Assembly: GCF_037325665.1 (NCBI RefSeq)
Contig: NW_027125704.1
Coordinates: forward strand, 62,001-126,000
Source of the DNA: Littorina saxatilis
Taxonomy: Eukaryota > Mollusca > Gastropoda > Littorinimorpha > Littorinidae
DNA length: 64,000 bases
Direction: 5' to 3'
In this document: positions 53,392 through 63,390 of the stretch, piece after piece
Position numbering within the stretch: position 1 is the stretch's first letter
Layout: each line of letters begins with the position of its first letter
The notes under the pieces: generated by a model
The model's input: the letters and a program-made list of their open reading frames with translations, nothing else
What the model was told of the DNA's origin: nothing
Database searches by the model: none
Program-made: the position numbers and the translations under genes

Positions 53392-53409
53392 TCAAACTGT
53401 AGAGGCCAT
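53392..53409 (-). CDS. Five-codon upstream ORF (MASTV)
   Basis: A 16-bp repeat (GTAGAGGCCATAGTTC at about 53378 and 53399) duplicates the start-codon context of 7-TM protein B. The upstream copy opens a five-codon frame that ends just before the main start and encodes MAST like the real N-terminus. It may dampen or time translation of the main gene. Confidence 0.45.
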   Translation of the reverse strand: MASTV

Positions 53410-53439
53410 AGTTCTTGGCCTTTTGTTGATGCTTCCCAG

Positions 53440-56400
53440 CTAAACTAATAATTCGTCGGCACCCGCGCTCGACTTGAACCCCAGGATGGTTGCGTACAGG
53501 TCAGCCACAGACTTACCGTTGCAATAGTTGACCACCGGGGTCAGTTCCGCCACGTCGCTCTGATTGAAGTAACAGTAAACCATTCGCTTGTTGACAACAG
53601 CGCACGCCATGATTTGAATAATCATCTTGAGACGTTTGTCTCCCTTAAAAGCCCCGCTGCCCCAGTTGCCCGTGCGGATGATCGAGTAGCCTTCTTGGTT
53701 AAACCCGACGTACGCCTTGTGGAGCTCTCTGTCAATCTCTTCTCTCCTGTACTGCCTTCCGGGGTTGTGTCTGTAGTTGATGGCGTCGATGGCTACGAAG
53801 TCACCAACGATGGGGTTGGACGGCTGTGGAACGAGCCTCCTGGGTATGACTAAACGGTCGTTGTAACCGTAGTCTGACATTCGGGCGGCTCCGCGCATGA
53901 CCACGGCCTCGTCATCCTTGATGGTGTCTGGCGTGAACAACATGCTTAGGATGAGCTCTGGGTAAGTCAAGAATAACGTCTCTTCTTGCACCGAACCACC
54001 ACCTAGGGTGCCGCCACCGATACTTTTGTTGGCAAAGTCGACCATGAGGACGTTGGGTCGCCGATCGTCTTGAATCCGGTTGGTGTTGGTGTCCACGTCT
54101 CGCACGGCAAACGTGATGCTGTTTTGCGCGTTGATCGTATACTCAGTGGCCGATGCCCAGTCGACCCTCTGGGGGTCTCTTACCCTCGTGAATGAGATGG
54201 TTCTTAACGCTGGGTCGGTGTTGTCACTGTATTCTGAAAAGTATTTGAAAAAACGGCCTTTAAACGCCGCAGTATCCGAGGACACGTTGATGTCCCTGTT
54301 GTGCTCACTGGTGTTTCTTAGATTGGTATATTTGAGGTTCTTCTCGACCAGAGCGGCCGTAAGGATCATTCTAGACAGTTGCCCATCGATGTATACTGTC
54401 CTACCCTCCGTCAGAGAAGGTACTGGCAAGTTTGTGAACATGGGCTTCCTCGACCCATGAGAAATGATTGTGTCTGTAGGTAGCTTGATGCCGGCGTGCA
54501 CTGGGTCGTAATGCACCTGGTCGACGTGGTCGATGTAGATGGCGTTGTTCACTGGCCAATTTGTCCCCAGGGGGTTTGAGTCATAGTCCAACCCAGGCGG
54601 CCGAGCCCAGCCCCTAGAGCCTTGTTCCTTGATGTGAGTGTACAGCCTGACCCCCAAAATCACGCTGGTGGCCATCAGGGCGTACTCGTCGGCCCATTCT
54701 CTGTCGATGATGATTTTGTCCCCGGAGCCATAGATGTCCTTGTTGAGCCTGTCTAGGGTGGGTTTATATTTGGCGACCCCGGCCGCGATGTAATCACGAA
54801 CCTCTCTCTGCATGTCTTCTGTGCCGAAGATGACCCTTGAGAGCGCCCGGTAATAACAGTTGCCGTCCCCTCCCACGGTCTGTTTGACCCTATGCTGCTC
54901 TGGCCGATTCACCTCCATGGGCGAAAACTCGATAGCGAAATTGGTTCGCGGGAAGTTGTTGGGGTTCTGTTTGAACTCGCCAACCAAGATGTTTCTACGC
55001 CACTCCTCACCCACGGGTCTGTATTGGATAGGCGGTCCCGACGCCACACCCATCACGAGGCACTGGTCATCGTAAGCCGGCGGCGGGCCCCTCGGAGGTC
55101 GCATAAAGTCTTGCTTCGAGGGACTCTGTACTTCCGCGTCTGGCCTAGAAGGCTTTGGTTTGTAGAATGGTTTGAAATCTCCACTACTTTCCCGCGCTGC
55201 CGAATAGAAATACGGCCTGGGTGGCAGTTCTTCCATCAGGGGCATTCTGGGTGGTCTCACGGCTGGCTCAAAAGGAATGACCGGTCGTCCCAAGAGGTTT
55301 TCGAGAACGCGCGCTCTACCTTCCCCGAGGATGTTGAGCTTGACGTCAATCTCCCTCGACCTGTCTAATATATATTGTTTGCGTTCAACCAGCCCTTCCA
55401 TGTGGTTGTCAATCAGCTGCGACCTGGCGAGCTTTCTCAAGACGGTCAGTTTGTCCATCAGGGCGTCTCTCTTTGACTTTTCTAGGCCCAATACCGACTC
55501 CTTGAGACTCCTGACGCGCACGAGATACACAGGGTCTATAGTCTCCCCGATAGCCAGCTGGTTCTCCATGTTGGCAATGGCGGCGTTCATCTCGTCAAAC
55601 ATTGTGCTCTGAAGTGCAAACACGGTGCTGTCGTCATCTGCTATATTGTCCAGCGCGACCTGCACACTCCTGCTGGCCGGAGACAAGGGTTCCGTGAACA
55701 CCTCCTCGGCTATCCCCACATCCGGTACTGACGATGACTCATAGGGTATCCCCGCATACCCCATCTGGTGGTGCAAGGCAGACACGTACCTAACATACCC
55801 GTGAGTTATTAGCAACTGTTTCAATGGCGGGTACACGGCGGCTATGTGCGCTCTGAACTTTTCTTCAAAGTCTGGCATACGCCTCAAGGTAGTGTCTCCG
55901 CTGTATTCCACCTTTAGCCCTAGGTAGCGAAAGGCGAACGTGCAGACCTTCCTAAACTTCTCCGCCAGTACCGGTAGGATGTCCGATCTGAACGAGGTCA
56001 CGACGTTGAAGGTGTTTTGAAGCAGCTCTGCCACCTTGTCGGGACTGATATTGTCCCAGTTGTACCGGTCAAATGTGATCCCATAGGCCCTTACAGCCGC
56101 CTGGATGACCTCGTCGTTGCCCTCAAACACTCCCCGCATGGCCCCCATCTCGTTGACCGCGTTCAAGGCTTCGTGGTCGTGCAGCGCCGATGGATAAGTC
56201 ATGAAGACGGCGTCCATTTTTGCCAGCTGGTCTATGCCCAGAGGTGACTCAGAGAATATATTGGCGTACATGCCCTTGGCTGTCTCGTACTCCAGAGCCA
56301 TGATGGTACCATCCGTCAGGTCATACACGGCTTTACCCACAGAGCCGATCGCGTTGTTGAAGGTATCTTGGTCGACTTTGTGGTACTTGAACAGAGCGGC

Positions 56401-59400
56401 CACGGCCACATACAGGCTAAGGACGTCCCTCCCGTCGGTAGTGGAGATGATTGTCAAGACCTCATCTAGTCTCGTCGCGCGCCTCACGCTATCGTCTAGC
56501 AGGTAGTACTTGTTAAACGACGCGTCGTTCTTCTGGGGTAATTGAAACCACACTGTCCTGACGTCACTCGTCTCCAACCCAGGAGCTCTTCCGAGGTCAG
56601 CCAAGGGAACAGACATATAAGGCTGTACAGAACCTCTGGGTGGTACACACAAGCCTTCATACACAGCCCCGCGTAAGTCTATCCCTTGGTCAAGAGAGAA
56701 TCCGACTGTCAGGAACGGCATGTCTACAGGGAAGTATTTGGTAAACAAAACCGGTTCCCACAGGTCCGCCAAGTACAGCGCGCCATCCCGCCCCCGATGC
56801 ACCGCGTACCTGGGGTTGCCGTACATGCGTCCGAACGAGGCCTCTATCAGGGTTGCGTCGTCGCTCCAAGAGTAAAACGAGTAATTAGCCGCCGGTCCGG
56901 TCTGGTACAAAAAGACCCCGGCGTCCTTGTTAAGTATCTTAAGCATGTTGAGACGCTTCTGTAGGATAGACACGTCGCTTCTTCCCCCTACCCTCTGGGT
57001 AAGCCGTTTGATGTACCGTTTGAACTCTACGGGGTTAGTAATCACGTTGAACGTTGGTAGTGTCTTGGCAAAGTCCTCAAAGGGCTTGTCGTTCAGCAAC
57101 GTGATGTCGGTGTTCCACACGAGGTCGAACCTGCGCCTGACCTCGGGGTCACAGGGCTCGTTCGATAGCGTCAACCTGGTCCCTTCCTCTCGGGTAAACG
57201 TGAACGTGTACTTGCGGCCTTCCATCATCATGTTTTTGGCCTGCTCGAGCTCCATGAGCTTCAGCGAGTTCTCAATGCGCGCCCTCTCCATATGTTGCTG
57301 CTGTAGGGCTTGTTTGCTTGCCAACCCCATGGCCTGTATGTCCAGCTGGCGCATAGACCGTTCGTGTTCCATCCGTTCCTTGGTGTACTTTTGCTCTGCC
57401 AGTGTGTGGTCCAGCTGCATCTTGGTGCGATCGTTGTACAGCTTCTCACGGTCAAGTTCGACCCTTTCTCGGTTTACCCTGTCTTCATTGCGCATCTTCT
57501 CTCGGTCAAGCTCAGTCTTTATGGCCAGACTCTCACCGTCCAGGTGGACCCTCATGGTATCCGCGGCCGAGTCTGAGACAACCTTGAAGGCATCAGCTTC
57601 CTTCTTCGAGGCCTCACCGATGGTTGAAAACACCCCAGCGACCCGTTCAAAATGATCTATTTCTGTTGCTCCTGGGGTGCGTACGCTGTTCATTACGGCG
57701 TTCCTCACAGCCGTCTGGGCTGTTGCTGACGGTGGTTCTGGTGGATACATAGCATGACCCATGAGTGCAGTAGTATGGTACGACACATCGCTTTTGGGAC
57801 CCGTTTGGAGGGGCTGTGATGGGGGTAGTCCAGAAGGTGGGCCCGGTGGAGGCCCAGAAGGTGGTTCTTGAGGCGGTCCCTGTGGGGCTCTTGGGGGTGA
57901 TTCAGAAGGCTCGTCGTAGTTATCATCATTCTCATAGTCATTTTCGTCCTCGTCATATGAAGTCAGATCTTCTTCATCTGGTTGATCTGTGGGTGGAAAC
58001 AGTGGCTCGTCGTTCTCTACGGTCAAGTCCAACACATCCTCGTCGGGATCAGTTGACAGATTTACTTTTGTATCTCCTAAGTCACCCCACGTTGTCCTCT
58101 GCTTGGTTAGCGCCGTTTTGTTGTCCATGGGTTCTTCAGGCGCTGGAGGTGGGACAGGAGGTTGAGGAGGGGGTAACACGGGTGGTTGTTGCTGCTGTGA
58201 AGGCTGTTGCTGCACAGGAGGTTGAGGCTGGTGCTGTACATGAGGTTGGAATAATAGAGGAGCTTGTGGTTGCTGCACAGGAGGTGGTGGTGGTGGTGGT
58301 GGTGCCTGCTGCTGTACAGGAGCTCGAGGTTGCGGTGGTGGCTTCTTCTCGGGTGTCAATTTTGGAGCTAGATATCTCAGAGACATGCCAGACTTGGCCG
58401 GTGGGGTCTTCGTACTAATGGACTCTCTGGTTAATTGAGTATGAGGCTGCCCAGAGGGTTGTGCATTGACTGATGGCCCCGCTTGTTGTTGTGCAGTGAC
58501 TGCAGAGGTCGCCGTTGACACGGGTGCAGCCCATGGCCTCGTTTGTCCGGTCGCCGTTAAAGACACCTTTGGAGACACCGATTGCCTTGCTTGAGACTGT
58601 ACCACCGATGGCCTTGCTTGACCGCTCCCCGCGGCGGAGGTTAACGTTGAGGCAGATGTCACATTTGCAGCGCCTGAGGGACCAGACGTCACTGGCTGGC
58701 CGGTGGTTCCATCAGGTCTGACTGGTGGGATAACCGAATCACGTAAAGATGTAGCCGGCGGGATGTTTGTCAATTTCTTTAGGGTAGTTTTAACATCCTC
58801 CTCCTGATTGTCTGTCTTCGAGGGCCGGGTGTATGGCTTATTTTTGACTTTGTTTTCCACTGGGTCTTTGGGGGATTTTTTGGTGCCCTCTAATGCTTCT
58901 TTAACGTCTTGTAAGATGTGATTGAGCTCTTCAACCTGATTGGGTGTAGCTTCTAGGCGCAGAGTAGGAGGGGGCGGTGCCGCCGCCACCGCTGCTGGGG
59001 GCGGAAGAGCTGCCGCCTCTTCTTTGTTAAGTTCTCTGATTAGCTGGTCAAATTGGTCGATATCCTGCTGGAACTGTTCAGCAAGTACTGAGGATCGATA
59101 AGGTTGTCTAGAAGGCCCCGGTGCACCTGTAGATGGCCCCGGTACTTCGGGGGAGGATGTTGGCACGGATGGTTCCTCAGGGACTGGGAGCAACTTATTT
59201 ACGACCGTAGCTGGAGTCACCACCGGGTTCACAGTTGCCGCTGCCGCTGCTACCATTGGGGTGACGTCAGTAGACGGGGCAACGGTGATGGTGACAGGTG
59301 TTGTAGTTTCGTCTTTTAATTGCCTAGAAGGTTTACGATCATATTCCACTGACAGATCTGGACCCGTGGGTGATCTCAACCTTGATGGTCGGACTTCTTT

Positions 59401-62400
59401 AGGGGGCGACATTGTCCTTCGGCCTCTCCCGACGTCTTTTTTGTTGCCTTCCCCGACGTCTTTAGGGGCCAATTCACGCAGGTTACCTAGGTCAGATTGT
59501 TGTTGACCTTCGTTTTCCAAGGCCTCCAACAGCTCATCAGGGAAAGTTTTGTCAATGTCAAAGTTGTCTTCCTTCAGCTGCTCGCCCAAGACAATAGCGT
59601 ATTCAAGGTCTTCTTTGGTCAGCGTTAACGTGTCGGTGTCACTATTGGGAACATCTGGGGCGCTCTTGGGTGCATCAGCCTTTGGGGGTTCCTTTGACTC
59701 TTCTTGCTTGACCTTTGGGGGTTCTTTTGTGGCTTTTTTCTTCTTCTTCTTTTCACATTCCTCTTCTTCTCGTGTGAGACGTTCTATTAGGTCATCATAA
59801 GTACCCCTTTGGGTCTCGCGAGAGGACTTTTGGGTCTCACGAGATTCTTGACCGAGACGGATGTACCGTACGCCGGGGTCCTTCTGCTGACTGAATACCG
59901 GGTTGACTGGCACATCACCGGGTTTTACCGTCTTTAGCATACTCATAGGCAACCAAATAGGGGCTTTTGGAATTGCCCCACCAGTCGCGTCTGGCTTTTC
60001 AGAAGCGGGTTTATCTGTCTCTGAGGCGAGTTTAGTCGACCTTAACATCCCTGGAGCCAACCTCTTGGGTTTAGAGGGTGTATCAGGTTTCTTCAACGCC
60101 AATCGATTGGGTGTATCGGTGGCAGCCGACTTAGGGGTCTTTTTCTTTTCATCTTCAGCCTTTTTGGCTTTCTTGGGGGGCTTATTGACGTCTACCGCCA
60201 AGTCTCTGAGACTAGACTTTGGGGATTCTTCCGGTGAGGTCCTCTTTTGCTTCTCCTTCACTTCCTTGGAGACTGGTTCAGTGATCTCTTCAATGAACTT
60301 GTCCCCGACCTCGTCAATGTCCGCCAAGATTGGTTGGTGATACTCAGATTTGTCATCCGTCACACGAGATGTCCTGAGCCCCGCCACCATGTCACCGACG
60401 AGTCCTACGAGGTCATTATTGACCGCGGTGTCAAACTCGTAAGCCGTGCTCTCCTTCTTCTTCTCCTTTTTCTTCTTCTTCTTCTCTGCCGTCTCTTTGA
60501 CCTCCTCCCCCTCACACAACCCCCTCAAACCATACATCATTTCCCGACTCTTTGTCATGACCATATCCCGTTTTTTGATCTTTAGTCTCTCTTCGTAAGA
60601 TTTTTCAATTTGCGCCTCCCTCTTGTTCTTCTCTCGGTTGGTCAAGATGCGGTTCATCGTCTTGCGGCATTTGGCCGTGCCACACTTACAGGCGATTAGC
60701 TCTCTTTTAAAATCTACGACCTCATCGTAGTCCCAAAAGATCTCTTCACCCTTTTTGATGGGCTGTTTGGCTCTGAGTACTACCCTGGGTATGCCCCCGT
60801 TGTCAATCACGTCCTCTGCCGCACTGTTGGGGTCACAAGAGTGGTTTGCCAGACGAGCGCCGTTACCCATCCTTGTGGGGTCGATGATGAAGTCGTACTT
60901 ACTGGTCCCGATATAGTTGCAACCATCTTTTAGGTAGTATGTTGACCTCTCTTTGTATTCCGTCTGGGTCAAGATCTCACCCACATACTCGATGATCCAC
61001 CCGCCCATGGGGATGTTTTCCTCAGCATACAGACCTTGTCCATGAATCGGCGAATTCTTCTCCAAGGTCTTCGGGAACGGCTTTTTGAACGGTCTGTTCT
61101 TGCACGCTTTGGGGTCACAGGAGCACACTCCAGTCAGGCACACGGCGTCGTAATTGAAGCACAGGCACCTTTCGTAGCACAGGCTGTCTCGGCACCCTTC
61201 TTTGATCTTTTCGTGTCTGCCGTACGTGTCTTTTGGGGCCCTGAGGGTGTAGAAACTGCGCTCGATCTTGCGATAGTAGCCCTCCCAGCCATTCTCGGTC
61301 CATCTGTAATTGACCCCGGGGCCACTATAGATGCTGATCACGTCACCCTCGGATATCTTCTTCATCGCGTGAATTTCCACCCTACCAGCATACACCACAA
61401 ACTTTGCGTTTGATTTCTTGACCTTGAACTCCCTGTTGACATATTTACTGATGTCCTTGGGCTCCGCAATGCGCGGTTTACCCCCAAAGACGTGATAGAA
61501 GTAGTCCATATGAAATTGTGAGGTCCAGATCTTTCTCACGGCTTCGGGATCGTCTTCGATGTTAATGTCATACCTAAAGAGCCTGGTATTCGCCGGTACG
61601 CCCTTTTTGGCTACCACATCGTAACCGTTATGTACCTCTAGGTTTTCGCGGGTAATCACGTTTTCGTCCGTGAGGGTTGCGGCGTCAACAAAGACGTCAA
61701 TGTCCGTGGCGTCTTCCCACGGATCCGTCCACACGCCGTTTACCCACTTGTCACTCACCCCAGAGCCCGCATAAACAGAGAGGAGTTTCCCTTCTGGAAT
61801 CATCTTGGTGGACACGATGTCTACCCGGTTTGGCTTGACGTCAAACTTTGCGTTGGCCACCGCCACGTTGAAAACCCTCTTGAGGGCCTTTCCGATCGGC
61901 TTTGGTTTGATGACTCTGGGGGCAGTATTGAAGATGTGTCCAAACACGGCTATAGACCGGTTCCCCATACGAGTGACTTCATTGTCACCGCCTTCAAAGT
62001 CCTTGCCAGTCAAGATACCGTCATCGAGTCTGAACAAGACCACGTTCGGTCCCGTGATGTCCGTGTTGGCGACGAGTTTAAATTTTTGTTTAGCCTTCTT
62101 AGAAGTGTCCCTGACCGTCGACACAAACCCGTCTGTGAGTTCCTCTTGGGCGCCTTGATCCATCTCTTCCTCGTCGCTATCACCGTCATCACCGTCGTTG
62201 CTCCTGAGCTCTTCCCCATCGTCTTTTTCGCGTTCGTCCCTGAGGAACTCTTCGCTGTAGTCCACAACAAACCCCGTGGCTAACCGTACATCTGCCGGTG
62301 CCTTTGAGGTCTTCTTTTTCTTCTTATCAGCCTTCTTGCTCTTCTCCTCGGGAGCCGCTTTGGAAGAGTCCATATCCTCGTCGCCATTCTTCTTCTTTTT

Positions 62401-62463
62401 CAGAGCTAGTTTGGGCCGCTTTGGCCCATACTCTTCGTCTTCTTTGTCCTTAAAAGATGACAT
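53440..62463 (-). CDS. Giant SET-OTU-PARG protein (3007 aa), large tegument protein candidate
   Basis: Domains in order: basic/acidic N-terminus; two SET-like half modules (about 201-245 and 349-393); a Cys-rich pre-SET (about 424-455); SET domain (about 465-590) with HGQGLYAEENI, NHSCDPN (His541) and EIFWDYDE; post-SET CKCGTAKC; a long disordered Lys/Pro/Gln region (about 610-1600); a coiled coil (about 1620-1760); an unrecognised middle; an OTU cysteine protease with GDGNC (Cys2536) and HYDP (His2651); and a PARG domain with GGG-X7-QEE (2816-2828) and TGNWGSGAFKGD. It could methylate histones, cleave ubiquitin and remove ADP-ribose. Vertebrate herpesvirus large tegument proteins (UL36) are about this size and also carry a deubiquitinase, though of another fold and position. 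Confidence 0.88.
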   Translation of the reverse strand: MSSFKDKEDEEYGPKRPKLALKKKKNGDEDMDSSKAAPEEKSKKADKKKKKTSKAPADVRLATGFVVDYSEEFLRDEREKDDGEELRSNDGDDGDSDEEEMDQGAQEELTDGFVSTVRDTSKKAKQKFKLVANTDITGPNVVLFRLDDGILTGKDFEGGDNEVTRMGNRSIAVFGHIFNTAPRVIKPKPIGKALKRVFNVAVANAKFDVKPNRVDIVSTKMIPEGKLLSVYAGSGVSDKWVNGVWTDPWEDATDIDVFVDAATLTDENVITRENLEVHNGYDVVAKKGVPANTRLFRYDINIEDDPEAVRKIWTSQFHMDYFYHVFGGKPRIAEPKDISKYVNREFKVKKSNAKFVVYAGRVEIHAMKKISEGDVISIYSGPGVNYRWTENGWEGYYRKIERSFYTLRAPKDTYGRHEKIKEGCRDSLCYERCLCFNYDAVCLTGVCSCDPKACKNRPFKKPFPKTLEKNSPIHGQGLYAEENIPMGGWIIEYVGEILTQTEYKERSTYYLKDGCNYIGTSKYDFIIDPTRMGNGARLANHSCDPNSAAEDVIDNGGIPRVVLRAKQPIKKGEEIFWDYDEVVDFKRELIACKCGTAKCRKTMNRILTNREKNKREAQIEKSYEERLKIKKRDMVMTKSREMMYGLRGLCEGEEVKETAEKKKKKKEKKKESTAYEFDTAVNNDLVGLVGDMVAGLRTSRVTDDKSEYHQPILADIDEVGDKFIEEITEPVSKEVKEKQKRTSPEESPKSSLRDLAVDVNKPPKKAKKAEDEKKKTPKSAATDTPNRLALKKPDTPSKPKRLAPGMLRSTKLASETDKPASEKPDATGGAIPKAPIWLPMSMLKTVKPGDVPVNPVFSQQKDPGVRYIRLGQESRETQKSSRETQRGTYDDLIERLTREEEECEKKKKKKATKEPPKVKQEESKEPPKADAPKSAPDVPNSDTDTLTLTKEDLEYAIVLGEQLKEDNFDIDKTFPDELLEALENEGQQQSDLGNLRELAPKDVGEGNKKDVGRGRRTMSPPKEVRPSRLRSPTGPDLSVEYDRKPSRQLKDETTTPVTITVAPSTDVTPMVAAAAATVNPVVTPATVVNKLLPVPEEPSVPTSSPEVPGPSTGAPGPSRQPYRSSVLAEQFQQDIDQFDQLIRELNKEEAAALPPPAAVAAAPPPPTLRLEATPNQVEELNHILQDVKEALEGTKKSPKDPVENKVKNKPYTRPSKTDNQEEDVKTTLKKLTNIPPATSLRDSVIPPVRPDGTTGQPVTSGPSGAANVTSASTLTSAAGSGQARPSVVQSQARQSVSPKVSLTATGQTRPWAAPVSTATSAVTAQQQAGPSVNAQPSGQPHTQLTRESISTKTPPAKSGMSLRYLAPKLTPEKKPPPQPRAPVQQQAPPPPPPPPVQQPQAPLLFQPHVQHQPQPPVQQQPSQQQQPPVLPPPQPPVPPPAPEEPMDNKTALTKQRTTWGDLGDTKVNLSTDPDEDVLDLTVENDEPLFPPTDQPDEEDLTSYDEDENDYENDDNYDEPSESPPRAPQGPPQEPPSGPPPGPPSGLPPSQPLQTGPKSDVSYHTTALMGHAMYPPEPPSATAQTAVRNAVMNSVRTPGATEIDHFERVAGVFSTIGEASKKEADAFKVVSDSAADTMRVHLDGESLAIKTELDREKMRNEDRVNRERVELDREKLYNDRTKMQLDHTLAEQKYTKERMEHERSMRQLDIQAMGLASKQALQQQHMERARIENSLKLMELEQAKNMMMEGRKYTFTFTREEGTRLTLSNEPCDPEVRRRFDLVWNTDITLLNDKPFEDFAKTLPTFNVITNPVEFKRYIKRLTQRVGGRSDVSILQKRLNMLKILNKDAGVFLYQTGPAANYSFYSWSDDATLIEASFGRMYGNPRYAVHRGRDGALYLADLWEPVLFTKYFPVDMPFLTVGFSLDQGIDLRGAVYEGLCVPPRGSVQPYMSVPLADLGRAPGLETSDVRTVWFQLPQKNDASFNKYYLLDDSVRRATRLDEVLTIISTTDGRDVLSLYVAVAALFKYHKVDQDTFNNAIGSVGKAVYDLTDGTIMALEYETAKGMYANIFSESPLGIDQLAKMDAVFMTYPSALHDHEALNAVNEMGAMRGVFEGNDEVIQAAVRAYGITFDRYNWDNISPDKVAELLQNTFNVVTSFRSDILPVLAEKFRKVCTFAFRYLGLKVEYSGDTTLRRMPDFEEKFRAHIAAVYPPLKQLLITHGYVRYVSALHHQMGYAGIPYESSSVPDVGIAEEVFTEPLSPASRSVQVALDNIADDDSTVFALQSTMFDEMNAAIANMENQLAIGETIDPVYLVRVRSLKESVLGLEKSKRDALMDKLTVLRKLARSQLIDNHMEGLVERKQYILDRSREIDVKLNILGEGRARVLENLLGRPVIPFEPAVRPPRMPLMEELPPRPYFYSAARESSGDFKPFYKPKPSRPDAEVQSPSKQDFMRPPRGPPPAYDDQCLVMGVASGPPIQYRPVGEEWRRNILVGEFKQNPNNFPRTNFAIEFSPMEVNRPEQHRVKQTVGGDGNCYYRALSRVIFGTEDMQREVRDYIAAGVAKYKPTLDRLNKDIYGSGDKIIIDREWADEYALMATSVILGVRLYTHIKEQGSRGWARPPGLDYDSNPLGTNWPVNNAIYIDHVDQVHYDPVHAGIKLPTDTIISHGSRKPMFTNLPVPSLTEGRTVYIDGQLSRMILTAALVEKNLKYTNLRNTSEHNRDINVSSDTAAFKGRFFKYFSEYSDNTDPALRTISFTRVRDPQRVDWASATEYTINAQNSITFAVRDVDTNTNRIQDDRRPNVLMVDFANKSIGGGTLGGGSVQEETLFLTYPELILSMLFTPDTIKDDEAVVMRGAARMSDYGYNDRLVIPRRLVPQPSNPIVGDFVAIDAINYRHNPGRQYRREEIDRELHKAYVGFNQEGYSIIRTGNWGSGAFKGDKRLKMIIQIMACAVVNKRMVYCYFNQSDVAELTPVVNYCNGKSVADLYATILGFKSSAGADELLV

Positions 62464-62499
62464 GGTTCACATAAAGAGAAGGATCATTATGAATTTTTA

Positions 62500-63390
62500 T
62501 TAGTCAAATACTCTCGCCTGCACATAGCGCGTGCGTATAATAAAGTTGGACACCCCCCGTGGGTCACCAGGAGCCTTCATGGGTCTGTCCGGGAAGGCGT
62601 CTAGAAGCGCGATCTTGGCCCGAGCTTCCTTGGCCTCGAGTTCTCTCTCTATGAAGCCCAAATGGTCTTCCCGACGCTTCTTCATGAGCAAGTCCTGGGC
62701 TAACAAGTGAGTGTCGGCGGTCTCCTTGGTGATCTCAGAGTCGGCCTTGTCCCGCTTGATCTGGATAGCGTCCGAGAACCGCTTGTGTTGCCTGTCTTCG
62801 TTGAGGTCCTTCTGGCCCATCTCCACCAACGCCCGCAGGGTAGACACCCGACTCTGTTTGATGCCGTTGAGGATGTTTAGGGCAGACATGAGCCGCTGAT
62901 AGTGTTCAGAGTCTGACTCATCTTCAGCCTTGGTCGACCGCATGATCCTGTCCTCTACGGCATTAAAATTGATCGCAGATGGGTCCACCCCCATGTGTGT
63001 CTTGAGTATGGCCAGAAAACTCTTCAGAGGCTCGGCCATGTTGTCTGGAAGGGCGGGAGGAGGGTCATTATTGACAGCCCCGTAGATCTCCGTAGGATAC
63101 CGGCTTTGAACATTTCTGACGATGTACGACCTCTGGAGCCGTTGCACCCGTTGGCTCTTGTCCGAAGGTATCTCCGAAGACCGTTTCATCTTTGAACCCT
63201 TGGGTTTGGCAGAAGTGTACTGCTTCTGTCGAGCCATGTCAATAATGACGTCTGCGGCTACCATCTGGGCCATCTCAACGTCATCGTCAAATATCTGCAG
63301 AGGCACCTCTTCTTCCTCCACGCTACCTTCAGCTTGTACAGCTTCTTCCTCCGGTATGTCTGGCAATAGAGGCTCATCATCTTCATCCAT
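62500..63390 (-). CDS. Hypothetical coiled-coil protein, 296 aa
   Basis: ATG at 63390; the stop overlaps a minus-strand poly(A) signal (TTTATT at 62496-62501). The N-terminal 45 residues are very acidic (EEEEVPLQIFDDD). A basic KGSKMKRSS segment follows, and from about 150 to 260 there is a charged helical region likely to form coiled coils. It lies between the giant protein and another basic helical protein and overlaps the latter by 8 bases, so the genes may be co-expressed. Function unknown. Confidence 0.75.
   Translation of the reverse strand: MDEDDEPLLPDIPEEEAVQAEGSVEEEEVPLQIFDDDVEMAQMVAADVIIDMARQKQYTSAKPKGSKMKRSSEIPSDKSQRVQRLQRSYIVRNVQSRYPTEIYGAVNNDPPPALPDNMAEPLKSFLAILKTHMGVDPSAINFNAVEDRIMRSTKAEDESDSEHYQRLMSALNILNGIKQSRVSTLRALVEMGQKDLNEDRQHKRFSDAIQIKRDKADSEITKETADTHLLAQDLLMKKRREDHLGFIERELEAKEARAKIALLDAFPDRPMKAPGDPRGVSNFIIRTRYVQARVFD

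Noticed and set aside
57816-58418. 200-aa plus-strand frame rich in Val, Glu and Ala
   Set aside because: It mirrors the Pro/Gln low-complexity part of the giant protein and is an artefact of that repeat.
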